A program made the position numbers and the translations under genes. The notes beneath the pieces are model-generated. The model had not been told where the DNA came from. It did not search any database and worked only from the letters and a program-made list of their open reading frames with translations. From a bacterium (lineage in GTDB: Bacteria > Armatimonadota > Chthonomonadetes > Chthonomonadales > Chthonomonadaceae), in contig OMJJ01000265.1 in NCBI GenBank assembly GCA_900299305.1, forward strand, positions 1-52,759: a stretch of DNA of 52,759 bases. The letters run 5' to 3'. Shown in pieces: positions 38,520 to 47,942 of this stretch. Numbering within the stretch: the stretch's first letter is position 1; each line of letters starts with the position of its first letter.

Positions 38520-38560
38520 TGTCCTTGCAGGACATCTTTCCCCCAACTTTGGGGGAAAGA
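38520..38560. repeat. Double-hairpin intergenic element
   Basis: TGTCCTTGCAGGACATC followed by TTTCCCCC-AACTTT-GGGGGAAA. Confidence 0.6.
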
Positions 38561-38638
38561 GAGAGTAGAGAGGTATATTTGTTATGAGTAAGGTATACCT
38601 GTGCCAAAAGGCAGGAACCTTACTACACAGTGCATTCG

Positions 38639-38666
38639 CCTCTTCGCCCAAACTTGGGAGAAGAGG
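38639..38666. repeat. Imperfect intergenic palindrome
   Basis: CCTCTTCgCCCAA-AC-TTGGGaGAAGAGG. Confidence 0.6.
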
Positions 38667-38736
38667 TTGGTGATGAGGGCTAAAACCTTTCGCACTGCGT
38701 AACATGAGTCTGCACCATGAGTTGCTAAAGCGAGGC

Positions 38737-40158
38737 TTAAAACAACTCTGGTATGGGCTTACCCTTTGCCGCAAGGTAGATAGGTCTACCCGAAGGGCTA
38801 GGAATGGGCTTGGTACGGTCTATGCCTAGTTTTTCGTAGATAGTCGCCGCGTAGTCTTCTAGGGTATATGCCATGCTACTGGTGATGTAGCCCCCATCTC
38901 TATCCGTAGAGCCTACCACCTGCCCCCCCGGAACTCCTGCCCCCGCAAAAGCAAAACTAAAGGCGTTTGTCCAGTGGTCGCGCCCCTGCCTGTCGTTCAT
39001 TTTGGGGGTGCGTCCAAACTCGGTAACAAAACATACGAGCGTCTCCTCTAGCAAACCGCGCTGGTGCATATCCTCAATGAGCGCAGAGAAGGCTTGGTCG
39101 GTAGAACCCATCATGGGCCAAGTAGCGATACCGTAACGCCCTGCCCCCGGTCCTCCGTTTGGAATGTTGGTGTGACTTTTGGAGTAGATAGCATCGTGAT
39201 GATCCCAGTTCATGTTATTCCCACCGCTATAACTAACGGGCTTACCATCCCGAAATGAACTCTCTGGCTCACGCACATCTACCGTTACAAAGCGTACCCC
39301 CGATTCGATAAGTTTACGGGCAAGTAGGTAGCACTGCCCCCTATGCCCCATACCGTAACGCTCCCGCATCTGTGGGGTTTCGGTGTGCATATCGAAGGCT
39401 TTGCGCGTGAGGGGGTTGGTTAGCATATCCTCTGCTTGTCCCATAAGAGAGCGCATTGCCTGTACATCCCGTGCCCCCGCTTTGTTGACGTACCCTACAT
39501 CCAACTTACTTAGCAAATCGCGCCTATCCTTAAAGCGGCGTTCGTCGATGTTCGCGAGCAGTCCCAAATTAGGCACTCTCCAGTTGGGGTTCGCGGGGCT
39601 ACCGCCCGTTTTGAAGACGGTGTAACCGGGGGGCAGAAACCCGACGGTGGAGTTGTATGCTTGCTCACTGGTTCCGGGCAGGAGGATATTAGAAGGAAGG
39701 TAGAGTGCCTCTGTTCCCATCTGGTGCGCGACCACAGAACTCATGTCTGGCATCTCGATGGGGCCGCCGGGTGCCTCCCCAGAGTAGATGTACTGCGACC
39801 CTTTGGGGTGCGAGTTACCAATACCAGGCGTGGGCTGAATCATACAGCGTACTACCGTCAGGTGGTTCGCAACTTTGGCGGTACGGCTGAGGAGTTCTGT
39901 AAACTGCATTCCGGGTACGTTGGTCTGTATGGGTTTGAAGGGGCTACGGTGTTCGGCGGGTGCATCGGGCTTAGGATCCCATGTGTCCATCTGAGACAGT
40001 CCCCCCTGCTCAAAGATAACCAGTACCCGCTTTGCTCGTCCCGATTTAGTGTGAAGGCTCTCTAATGCCCCTACTTCTGTTCCAAGCAGTGCCGAGAACA
40101 CCCCGCCCAAACCGATCCCCAAAAAACTACGTCGCGGAAAGTCCCGCTGATGTGTCAT
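38737..40158 (-). CDS. DUF1501 domain-containing protein (Tat-type N-terminus, sulfatase-fold)
   Basis: RRSFLGIGLGGVFSALLG; KRVLVIFEQGGLSQMDTWDPKPDAPAEHRSPF; LVCFVTEFGRTPKMNDRQGRDHWTNAFSFAFAGAGVPGGQVVGSTD. Confidence 0.95.
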   Translation of the reverse strand: MTHQRDFPRRSFLGIGLGGVFSALLGTEVGALESLHTKSGRAKRVLVIFEQGGLSQMDTWDPKPDAPAEHRSPFKPIQTNVPGMQFTELLSRTAKVANHLTVVRCMIQPTPGIGNSHPKGSQYIYSGEAPGGPIEMPDMSSVVAHQMGTEALYLPSNILLPGTSEQAYNSTVGFLPPGYTVFKTGGSPANPNWRVPNLGLLANIDERRFKDRRDLLSKLDVGYVNKAGARDVQAMRSLMGQAEDMLTNPLTRKAFDMHTETPQMRERYGMGHRGQCYLLARKLIESGVRFVTVDVREPESSFRDGKPVSYSGGNNMNWDHHDAIYSKSHTNIPNGGPGAGRYGIATWPMMGSTDQAFSALIEDMHQRGLLEETLVCFVTEFGRTPKMNDRQGRDHWTNAFSFAFAGAGVPGGQVVGSTDRDGGYITSSMAYTLEDYAATIYEKLGIDRTKPIPSPSGRPIYLAAKGKPIPELF

Positions 40159-40180
40159 AGCGTCTTATCTCCGAGTTGCA

Positions 40181-40924
40181 CTATCGCCGTGCCTCCGCAA
40201 AAGGAAAGGAGGTGTGTTTTTGCAGACGGCTCACGTGCGGAATTCCCTCATAAAAGGGGTTGTTCTGGTAGTGGCACACGATGTTGGAACGCTCTACCGT
40301 ATCGACCTCTTTCATGCCGCGATGTGGGATATGAGAGAAGAAAAGGACAACATCTCCCGCTTTGGGATAGATGGTAACGTGTTCCAAACCTTCGCACCAC
40401 TCATTAAAGGCGGCTTCGGAGACCGACCACCCATCGGGGCGAACCACCTCGTCGGGTGGCGCGATACGGTGTCCGTTCTTGACGTAGGTGAGGTTCGCGA
40501 TACCCGGCGCATTATCTTGAAAGTAGAAGGTGGTGTTGATGCCCGTCGCTTTGGAGGCGTAGGGCGCGTGGTCTTTCTGCCGCCAATAGCCGTAAAAGTC
40601 CAGATGCCACTCCTGCTTATAGGGTCCCGGATTGATATGCCCACGCAGAGAGCGCAGTTGGCACTGAGACCCGTAGAGGGCTTCCAGATAGAGGCGGACG
40701 CTTGCATGACCCACCAGCGGTGAAAACACCTCCGACATTCGTTCTAGTAGGCTATCAAACCACATATTACCCACCGCGTTCAGCCCCTCTTCCCATCCAT
40801 TTGCGCGTGCTTGGTTGAGAGCGACACGACACCGTTCGTTCTCTTCGGGAGTTAAGCCGTTGGGAATGAGAACAAAGCCGTTCTCTTCTAGTTCTTGCAG
40901 TCCTTGTTCCAGCGTAGGTTTCAC
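40181..40924 (-). CDS. Phytanoyl-CoA dioxygenase (PhyH) family protein
   Basis: KQEWHLDFYGYWR (HxD); GDVVLFFSHIPHRGMKEVDTVERSNIVCHYQ. Confidence 0.87.
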   Translation of the reverse strand: MKPTLEQGLQELEENGFVLIPNGLTPEENERCRVALNQARANGWEEGLNAVGNMWFDSLLERMSEVFSPLVGHASVRLYLEALYGSQCQLRSLRGHINPGPYKQEWHLDFYGYWRQKDHAPYASKATGINTTFYFQDNAPGIANLTYVKNGHRIAPPDEVVRPDGWSVSEAAFNEWCEGLEHVTIYPKAGDVVLFFSHIPHRGMKEVDTVERSNIVCHYQNNPFYEGIPHVSRLQKHTSFPFAEARR

Positions 40925-40941
40925 AGTTTTCTCCTTAACGG

Positions 40942-41673
40942 TTACTTAGCGGATTTTGTCTCTAAAGAGCGAATCTTGATGCTACGAAATGCCGCTTTTG
41001 TCTGATAGGTAGAGATGCCAAGCGGCTTCGAGAGGGAGATTTCACCATGCCGTAGGCTTATCTTTTTGCCCGTTATCTCTAAGTCTACAATCGGCTTGTT
41101 ATCGAGCCACGCTTCGATTTTAGTGGGGGTTACGCGCAGTAGCACTTTGTACCAGTGGTCTTTTACAAAGGTGAGGTACTTTGTGGTGGTGTTCTCCACA
41201 GCGGCTTGCCCATCGATACTCGATATGCCGACCACACCTCCGCCCCAACCTCCCAAAATCAGACTCGCAAATGTATCTCCTACAGGGAAGGTAAGCCCAC
41301 AGAAGAAGTCGGTTCCCTGTACCTTCATGCCCTCCAACGCGACCTCGTAGTTTGTTTTGGGTAGGGCATCTCCTGTCCAGTTAAACCCACTAAGAGCCTC
41401 TCCGCTCTCCACAAAAATAGCAGGCTTCTCTTCACGAAACTTAGGCTCGAAGCGTACTTCGCCGCCGCCACCAAACTCGGTGCGCGTCCAACCCGTAAGC
41501 GATTTTCCGTCGAAGAGGTCTTTCCACTTGTTCTCTGTGGGCTTCTTTACGGGCGCAGTGACCCCCTTCTTTGGAGGTTTGCTTTTGGGTGCGCTCTGCA
41601 CAAGAACGGGAGCGGGCAATGCCAACTGTACGGCTAGAATGGTGGTTATAAGGGATGGAAACACGGGACACAC
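40942..41673 (-). CDS. DUF1080 (3-keto-disaccharide hydrolase-like) secreted protein
   Basis: Signal peptide; WKDLFDGKSLTGWTRTEFGG; DHWYKVLLRVTPTKIEAWLDNKPIVDLEITG. Confidence 0.87.
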   Translation of the reverse strand: MCPVFPSLITTILAVQLALPAPVLVQSAPKSKPPKKGVTAPVKKPTENKWKDLFDGKSLTGWTRTEFGGGGEVRFEPKFREEKPAIFVESGEALSGFNWTGDALPKTNYEVALEGMKVQGTDFFCGLTFPVGDTFASLILGGWGGGVVGISSIDGQAAVENTTTKYLTFVKDHWYKVLLRVTPTKIEAWLDNKPIVDLEITGKKISLRHGEISLSKPLGISTYQTKAAFRSIKIRSLETKSAK

Positions 41674-41831
41674 TCCTTTATGAAGGGAATACCGCTACTG
41701 GGTTCATTACTCTATTCAAAGAATACCTGATATACGCCTCTCTCTATTCAAATCCTGCTTGCTAAAAATGGCATGGAGTGGTATAGTTGCCCAAAGTGTT
41801 CACATTTCCTTCTTCTTGAGGAGAGATAACC

Positions 41832-44078
41832 ATGAGACATCGTAACGGAAACTCTTTTGTGATGGGTATTTTGTTGTGTATGGCGGTACGGGGAGAGGCA
41901 CAGACTGCCGCTCCTGCCGTGGTATCAGCACAACCGCTTTTGGCACAGGTTCGGCGTGTGGAGACAGCACTGGAAGCACTGGGTAGCCCCCTTCCTACTC
42001 GTAACCACGCCCTCCTAGAACGCGCCGCAAAAGAGGGCAACGACGCAAAAGCCGTTCAGATGGTGCAAACCGCTCTCGATTCACTCTGCCTACTCAATGT
42101 AAACATCAATCCAGAGGCACGGGTTAAGGTGAAGCAGGGCGCGGCAAAGCCCGAACTATTGGCACAAGGTTGGCGCGTCTTTCTGGTGCGTGTAGAGAAC
42201 ATGGCGGGGGTAACAGCCGAACTCAAAGCGTCTAGCCCCAACGCACAACCCCTCTACAACTCTCCGCAGTCAGAGGTACGTGATAGATGGATGGATATGC
42301 AGATGTTCAATGCAGAACCGCTCTCACCGCGTCTTAGCGGGCTAGGCTTGGAGTACCGCATTATCCAACTCTCTAGCCGAGATGCAGGACAGCGCGAGGC
42401 AAAAATTGCGTTTAATGTGGGGCAAGGCACACAGGATATAGGGTTTCGTAACGACGCGGATATTCTGTTTCACATCGCTCGCCCGTCCGAAGTGATTTTC
42501 CAGATTCGGGACGAGAACCAGAAACCCACTACCGCCATGTTCACCATTCGCGATAGTCTGGGGCGCGTCTATCCTGCTCAGACTCGAAGGCTCGCCCCCG
42601 ATTTTGCTTTTCACCCTCAAATCTATCGTGTGGATGGAGATAGGCTTGCCCTTCCGGTAGGCGAATATACTTTTGAGTACACCCGTGGACCGGAGTATAT
42701 CGCGCAATCTCGCAAGATAACGGTAGGCAAAAAGCCGCAAAAGATAGCCTTCGCTTTAGAACGGTGGATAGACCCCTCTCTGCTAGGTTGGTGGTCGGGC
42801 GACCATCACATCCACGCGGCAGGGTGCGCCCACTACACCAACCCCACACAAGGAGTTCACTCCCCCGATATGGCACTGCACTGCCGCGGCGAAGACTTGA
42901 AGGTCGGTTGTGTCCTCACATGGGGTCCCTGTTTCGACTACCAGAAGCAGTTCTTTACGGGCAAAATAGATACCGCCTCTAAAAACCCCTACCTGCTTCG
43001 CTACGACATAGAGGTATCGGGTTTCGGGTCACACCAGTCGGGACACCTCTGCCTTCTTCGCCTAAAAGACCAGATGTACCCCGGCGGCGACTCCTCGAAG
43101 CACTGGCCCACCCTCTGCCTCAACACTCTCAAATGGGCAAAGCGGCAAGGGGCAATCTGTGGGCCCGCGCATAGCGGCATTGGGTTAGGGGTCAACTCGA
43201 ACGACCTGCCCAACTACCTGATACCGCCCTTCGATGGTATCGGCGCGATAGAGTACATTGTGGACGTAACGCACACCGTTCCCGGTCCCAACGGAACCCC
43301 TGTCCCCGCAGTAGACTTTATGTCTACCGTAGACACCCCCTTCTCGAACGAACTGAACATCTGGTATCACACCCTGAACTGCGGCTATCGTACTCGTATT
43401 AGCGGCGAGACCGACTTTCCCTGTATCTCCGGTGAGCGCGTAGGTAAAGGGCGTTCCTATGTGAAACTAGACGGTAGCCTCGATTTTGATGCGTGGTGTG
43501 AGGGGATTCGGCAAGGGAGATGCTACGTTAGCGACGGGCGTAGCCACCTGATGGACTTTGCGGTCAACGGTCAGGGCGTGGGCGAAAAAGAGAGCGAGAT
43601 ACGCCTCCCCAAAGCCGGTAAAGTACACGCGAGTCTGAAAGTAGCCGGGCTACTCCCAGAAACCCCTGACCCCACCGCAAAGCAGGGTTGGTACTGGAAC
43701 TTGGAAAAGGCACGACTGGGAACGTCTCGGCAGGTGGAGGTAGAAATCCTTCAGAACGGCTACCCTGTGGGACGTAAAACCATTACGGCAGACGGCAAGA
43801 CCCAAGAGGTCTCTTTCGATATAGAAATATCGCGAAGCAGTTGGGTAGCGGCACGCATTCTTGGGTCGTCGCACACCAACCCGATATTTATCCTTGTAGA
43901 TAACAAGCCCATTCGCGCTTTCCGCCGAAGTGCAGAGTGGTGCTTAAAGAGCGTGGAGCAGTGCTGGTCGCAAAAGAAGCAGTTCATCGCCCCCGCCGAA
44001 ATGAACGACGCGATACAGGCGTACCAACACGCTCGTGAGGAGTATCGTAGAATACTATCGGAGTGCGAGTGGGAGTAG
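41832..44078 (+). CDS. CehA/McbA-type secreted metallohydrolase
   Basis: WWSGDHHIHAAGCAHYTNPTQG; GPAHSGIGLGVN; DFPCISGERVGKGRSYVKLDG. Confidence 0.87.
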   Translation: MRHRNGNSFVMGILLCMAVRGEAQTAAPAVVSAQPLLAQVRRVETALEALGSPLPTRNHALLERAAKEGNDAKAVQMVQTALDSLCLLNVNINPEARVKVKQGAAKPELLAQGWRVFLVRVENMAGVTAELKASSPNAQPLYNSPQSEVRDRWMDMQMFNAEPLSPRLSGLGLEYRIIQLSSRDAGQREAKIAFNVGQGTQDIGFRNDADILFHIARPSEVIFQIRDENQKPTTAMFTIRDSLGRVYPAQTRRLAPDFAFHPQIYRVDGDRLALPVGEYTFEYTRGPEYIAQSRKITVGKKPQKIAFALERWIDPSLLGWWSGDHHIHAAGCAHYTNPTQGVHSPDMALHCRGEDLKVGCVLTWGPCFDYQKQFFTGKIDTASKNPYLLRYDIEVSGFGSHQSGHLCLLRLKDQMYPGGDSSKHWPTLCLNTLKWAKRQGAICGPAHSGIGLGVNSNDLPNYLIPPFDGIGAIEYIVDVTHTVPGPNGTPVPAVDFMSTVDTPFSNELNIWYHTLNCGYRTRISGETDFPCISGERVGKGRSYVKLDGSLDFDAWCEGIRQGRCYVSDGRSHLMDFAVNGQGVGEKESEIRLPKAGKVHASLKVAGLLPETPDPTAKQGWYWNLEKARLGTSRQVEVEILQNGYPVGRKTITADGKTQEVSFDIEISRSSWVAARILGSSHTNPIFILVDNKPIRAFRRSAEWCLKSVEQCWSQKKQFIAPAEMNDAIQAYQHAREEYRRILSECEWE

Positions 44079-44092
44079 GGGCGTTTTAATCT

Positions 44093-44710
44093 ATGAAAAG
44101 GGTGAGAAAACGATACATTATGGGTGCGATATTCGCGCTCTGCTGTTTCTTAGTAGTCGGGTACCGACTGGCGCACCCTGTCGAAAACTTGAATGACGCT
44201 CTCTTTGTCGCTATCCGCGAGGGCGACGCTCAAAAGGTAGAGGCTTTGTTAAAGAGGGGAGCGAACCCGAACGGTTTGGGACGCTATGCTTCAGATATTG
44301 ATACCAGAGGCATTGTCAAGAGGATTGATTCTGCGTTTACGGGCAAATACGGCATTGAAGAGAATGGCTTTGAACTTCGCCCTGCTCTGCACCATGCTAT
44401 ACGATACGATGCAGTCATGTCTGTTCTTCTTAAACATGGTGCAGACATAAATGGGTATCCTAAAAACGGATCAGAGGCAAACGACGAAGTAGATGCCTTT
44501 AGGTCTCACACCCCACTATACACAGCTATTGTGGAAAATGACATTCACGCTGTAAAATTTTTATTGGATCATGGTGCGGACTATTCCCGAAAGATATACC
44601 GTGATGAATATGTGATTGGTCGTGCACGCTCTCCAGGTATGGCAGAGTTTCTGGAGCCTTACCGCCATAAAATCCATGCTGATCAGACAAGAGGATTCGA
44701 CCTGCCGTGA
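44093..44710 (+). CDS. Membrane-anchored ankyrin-repeat protein
   Basis: N-terminal TM; NLNDALFVAIREGDAQKVEALLKRGANPNG; RPALHHAIRYDAVMSVLLKHGADING; TPLYTAIVENDIHAVKFLLDHGADY. Confidence 0.87.
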   Translation: MKRVRKRYIMGAIFALCCFLVVGYRLAHPVENLNDALFVAIREGDAQKVEALLKRGANPNGLGRYASDIDTRGIVKRIDSAFTGKYGIEENGFELRPALHHAIRYDAVMSVLLKHGADINGYPKNGSEANDEVDAFRSHTPLYTAIVENDIHAVKFLLDHGADYSRKIYRDEYVIGRARSPGMAEFLEPYRHKIHADQTRGFDLP

Positions 44711-44737
44711 ATTTTTGGGGTTAGAGGAGGTGCTGTT

Positions 44738-45199
44738 ATGAAACGATGGTTTAAACAGCTTATTAAGAACCGCGCTCTGCTCGTGTCTTTGATATTTTTA
44801 CCTTTTGCCTTTTACATTTATCTACTGACTCCAAACGGCATTAAATGGCAAAAGCATCTATTAACCTATACATTTTATTTGCATCGAGGCGAATATGAAG
44901 CTATTGTTTCTAAAGCGGAGCGTTTGTTGTTTAAAAATGAGGAAGAAAAAAACTTGTATAACGGGGTGGATACTAGAGAGCGCACCATTGAGGGAACTGG
45001 CAATCCTGACATGGTGTTTGCACGCAGAGACAGCAAGGGATTCTACAGTGTGACAATCTATGTTATGGACTATGGGAGATTTGGAAGGTGTGCTTATGAC
45101 TATACAGACGAACCCGATAAACATTTCGGCAAGAAGTTTTTAGATATTGTCACAAGGATTAACGCCCATTGGAGTTTATCTTGCACAGATAGTGATTGA
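44738..45199 (+). CDS. Hypothetical single-pass membrane protein
   Basis: ORF with N-terminal hydrophobic segment (ALLVSLIFLPFAFYIYLL), good RBS (GGAGG), 28 bp downstream of the ankyrin gene. Confidence 0.6.
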   Translation: MKRWFKQLIKNRALLVSLIFLPFAFYIYLLTPNGIKWQKHLLTYTFYLHRGEYEAIVSKAERLLFKNEEEKNLYNGVDTRERTIEGTGNPDMVFARRDSKGFYSVTIYVMDYGRFGRCAYDYTDEPDKHFGKKFLDIVTRINAHWSLSCTDSD

Positions 45200-45294
45200 C
45201 CTCTTAAACCCTAATAAGGAGCGTTTACGATAGTGTAGGGCTAATCTGGTGATTGGAATGCCCACAGTTCTGCTCATGCCCCCTATTCTCCATC

Positions 45295-45325
45295 TCCTTT
45301 CCCCCGTTTGACACGGGAGAAAGGA
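45295..45325. repeat. Intergenic palindrome
   Basis: TCCTTTCCCCCG...CGGGAGAAAGGA. Confidence 0.5.
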
Positions 45326-45400
45326 GTGCTAGGGTGAAAGGTGTTCTGTTTGATTATAGACCATAAGGAAACAGAAGCCCCTTGAACACAAGGCATTTTG

Positions 45401-45431
45401 CCCTTTCTCCTGCGTGAAGCGGGGGAAAGGG
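45401..45431. repeat. Intergenic palindrome
   Basis: CCCTTTCTCC...GGGGGAAAGGG. Confidence 0.55.
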
Positions 45432-45608
45432 TTGGGATAGGGGGACGTTCGCTATACAAGAACCGCTATGAGTAAGCGCACAAACCCTGTGTAAAGTGAA
45501 TTGGCTATGAGTGCTGTTCGTCCCATTATAGCAATTTGTACTGACATTGAACCTCATGTTCTCCATTGAACTGGAGACTCTTGTGACGGATTAGGGAGTA
45601 CTAGAACG

Positions 45609-47780
45609 ATGCGAATCCTTGCGGGAAGCGTTCTTCTTATGTTGTGGGTCTCTTCGGTGCAGGCGCAAACAAAGCACTGGTCTTTTGTAAGCCCTGTGCG
45701 CCTTGTCGTGCCGAAGGTGAAACGTGCCGCATGGGTTCGCAACCCCATAGATGCCTTTATACTCCACTCCCTCGAAAAGCGGGGGATGTCGCCCTCACCC
45801 CCTGCGGATAAGGCGACCCTGCTTAGACGTGTTACCTTCGACCTCACGGGTTTGCCGCCCACACCGCAAGCGGTAGCCACCTTCCTCGCCGACAACTCTC
45901 CAAACGCCTACCCGAACATGGTGACAAGGCTACTGGCTTCGCCGCAGTACGGAGAGCGATGGGCGCAACACTGGTTGGATGTGGTGCGCTTTGCCGAAAC
46001 CAACGGCTACGAACTGGATGCAGACCGCCCACAATCTTGGCGGTATCGGGAGTACGTGGTTCACGCCTTAAATACCAATAAGCCCTACAATCAGTTTCTT
46101 ATAGAGCAGATAGCGGGAGACGAGATAGCCCCCAAAAGTTTTGAAGCGCGGGTAGCAACGGGCTTTCTAAGAGCGGGGGCGCGTCATGTGGTGGGAGGAA
46201 ATCAGGACGAGGCACTCAATCGGCAGGAGTGGCTTACTGAAGCGGTAGCCGGTATTGGGAACGGGGTGCTAGGCTTGACCATAGGGTGCGCCCGTTGCCA
46301 CGACCACAAGTACGACCCCGTATCGCAAAAAGACTACTATGCGCTACAAGCGTTCTTCTCCGCTTCCGATGAATACGACTACAAAGCGCACACTCAAGCG
46401 GAAAAGCAGAAGTACGAAGCGGCACTAAAGACACACGCAGAGAGCCTAAAACCCCTCAAAGAGCAACTTTCTACCCTAGAAAAGCCCTACTACGAGCAAC
46501 TTAAAGCAGAGAAGAAGGCACACCTCGAACCCAAGTACCTGCAAGCACTGGAAACTCCCGCAAAGCAGAGAACTTTAGAGCAGGTACGGCTTGCGGAGTT
46601 CGCGCACAACGCTATCAATGTTTCGTGGGATGAGATGCTTGCCGCTCTGCCCTCCGATGTGCGAGAGCGTAGGGCAAACCTCCGAAAGCAGTTGCACCAG
46701 TTGGAACAGAAGGAGCCTACCCCCTTACCAATGGCTCCGGGTGTCTCCGACATTCTCACACCTACCCCCGAAACACATCTCTTGGTACGCGGTGACGTGC
46801 ATACTCTCGGTGCAAGCGTAGCCCCCGACTTCCCTACCGTCTTGAAAACCGCCTCTAATCTACCAAACCCCTCTACAAACAGGCGACTGGCTTTAGCGCA
46901 GTGGCTCACTCGCCCTGATAACCCCCTTACGGCGCGAGTCATGGTAAACCGCATCTGGCAAGGCTATTTCGGAAAGGGACTCGTTCGTACTCCCAACGAC
47001 TTCGGGAAAAACGGCGAACGTCCCACGCACCCCGCACTGCTAGACTGGCTTGCTACCGAGTTGGTACGAACAGGGTGGAACCTTAAACAGATACATCGGC
47101 TCATTGTCACCTCAAACACCTACCAACAGGCGAGTACCTACAATGCCCTACGCGCTCGCCAAGACCCCGAAAACCGTCTACTTTGGCGACAAAATCGCCG
47201 CCGTTTGGATGCAGAGGCTCTCCGCGATTCGATACTCGCCTCTGCGGGAACCTTGAACCCTGCTATGGGAGGGGCATCGGTGCGCGTTCCCCTCGAACCG
47301 GAAGTAGTAGACACCATCTTCACTGAATCGGAGCCGGATAACCTCTGGCAAGTAGACCCCGACCCCAAACAGCACACGCGCCGAAGCCTCTACCTTGTAC
47401 GAAAACGGAACGTGCGCCTTCCCCTGCTTGCGGTGTTTGATATGCCCGATAGAATGCTCTCCTGCGCGGCGCGGGGGCAGAGTGTGAGCGCACTACAGTC
47501 GCTTACCCTGCTCAATAGCCCCTTTATGCAGGAGCAGAGCGGAGCGTTCGCAAGCCTCCTCCTAAAAACACAGCCCTCAGAAGAGTGGCGGGTGGCTACC
47601 CTCTTTATACGAACGCTCAGCCGCCTGCCCACCGAACGGGAAAAGCAGTCTACCCTGCGATTTTTGAGAGAACAGCGCAAACTACTCCAAAAACAGGGCG
47701 AAGCCAACCTAGAACAGAGACTCTGGTCAGACCTCTGCCTTGCTATCTTCAACCTGAACGACTTTATTTCGATACACTAA
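45609..47780 (+). CDS. DUF1549/DUF1553 domain protein
   Basis: LLRRVTFDLTGLPPTPQAV; YGERWAQHWLDVVRFAETNGYELDADRPQSWRYREYVV; GCARCHDHKYDPVSQKDYYALQAFF; TARVMVNRIWQGYFGKGLVRTPNDFGKNGERPTHPALLDWLA. Confidence 0.95.
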   Translation: MRILAGSVLLMLWVSSVQAQTKHWSFVSPVRLVVPKVKRAAWVRNPIDAFILHSLEKRGMSPSPPADKATLLRRVTFDLTGLPPTPQAVATFLADNSPNAYPNMVTRLLASPQYGERWAQHWLDVVRFAETNGYELDADRPQSWRYREYVVHALNTNKPYNQFLIEQIAGDEIAPKSFEARVATGFLRAGARHVVGGNQDEALNRQEWLTEAVAGIGNGVLGLTIGCARCHDHKYDPVSQKDYYALQAFFSASDEYDYKAHTQAEKQKYEAALKTHAESLKPLKEQLSTLEKPYYEQLKAEKKAHLEPKYLQALETPAKQRTLEQVRLAEFAHNAINVSWDEMLAALPSDVRERRANLRKQLHQLEQKEPTPLPMAPGVSDILTPTPETHLLVRGDVHTLGASVAPDFPTVLKTASNLPNPSTNRRLALAQWLTRPDNPLTARVMVNRIWQGYFGKGLVRTPNDFGKNGERPTHPALLDWLATELVRTGWNLKQIHRLIVTSNTYQQASTYNALRARQDPENRLLWRQNRRRLDAEALRDSILASAGTLNPAMGGASVRVPLEPEVVDTIFTESEPDNLWQVDPDPKQHTRRSLYLVRKRNVRLPLLAVFDMPDRMLSCAARGQSVSALQSLTLLNSPFMQEQSGAFASLLLKTQPSEEWRVATLFIRTLSRLPTEREKQSTLRFLREQRKLLQKQGEANLEQRLWSDLCLAIFNLNDFISIH

Positions 47781-47813
47781 TGGTCTGTTAAGATATATCT
47801 GCTATTTCCACCT

Positions 47814-47855
47814 CTCCCTGTCCTGCGGACATCCCTCCCCGACGCGGGGAGGGAC
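47814..47855. repeat. Double-hairpin intergenic element similar to 38520-38560
   Basis: GTCCTGCGGACATC followed by CCTCCCC-GACGC-GGGGAGG. Confidence 0.6.
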
Positions 47856-47942
47856 GGTGTTAAAGGCAGTCTTGTGAGGTATTTCCAAAAAACCATTCTT
47901 TAGGTTTACATATCACTAACGCTTGCGAGATAGGAGCCAGTT

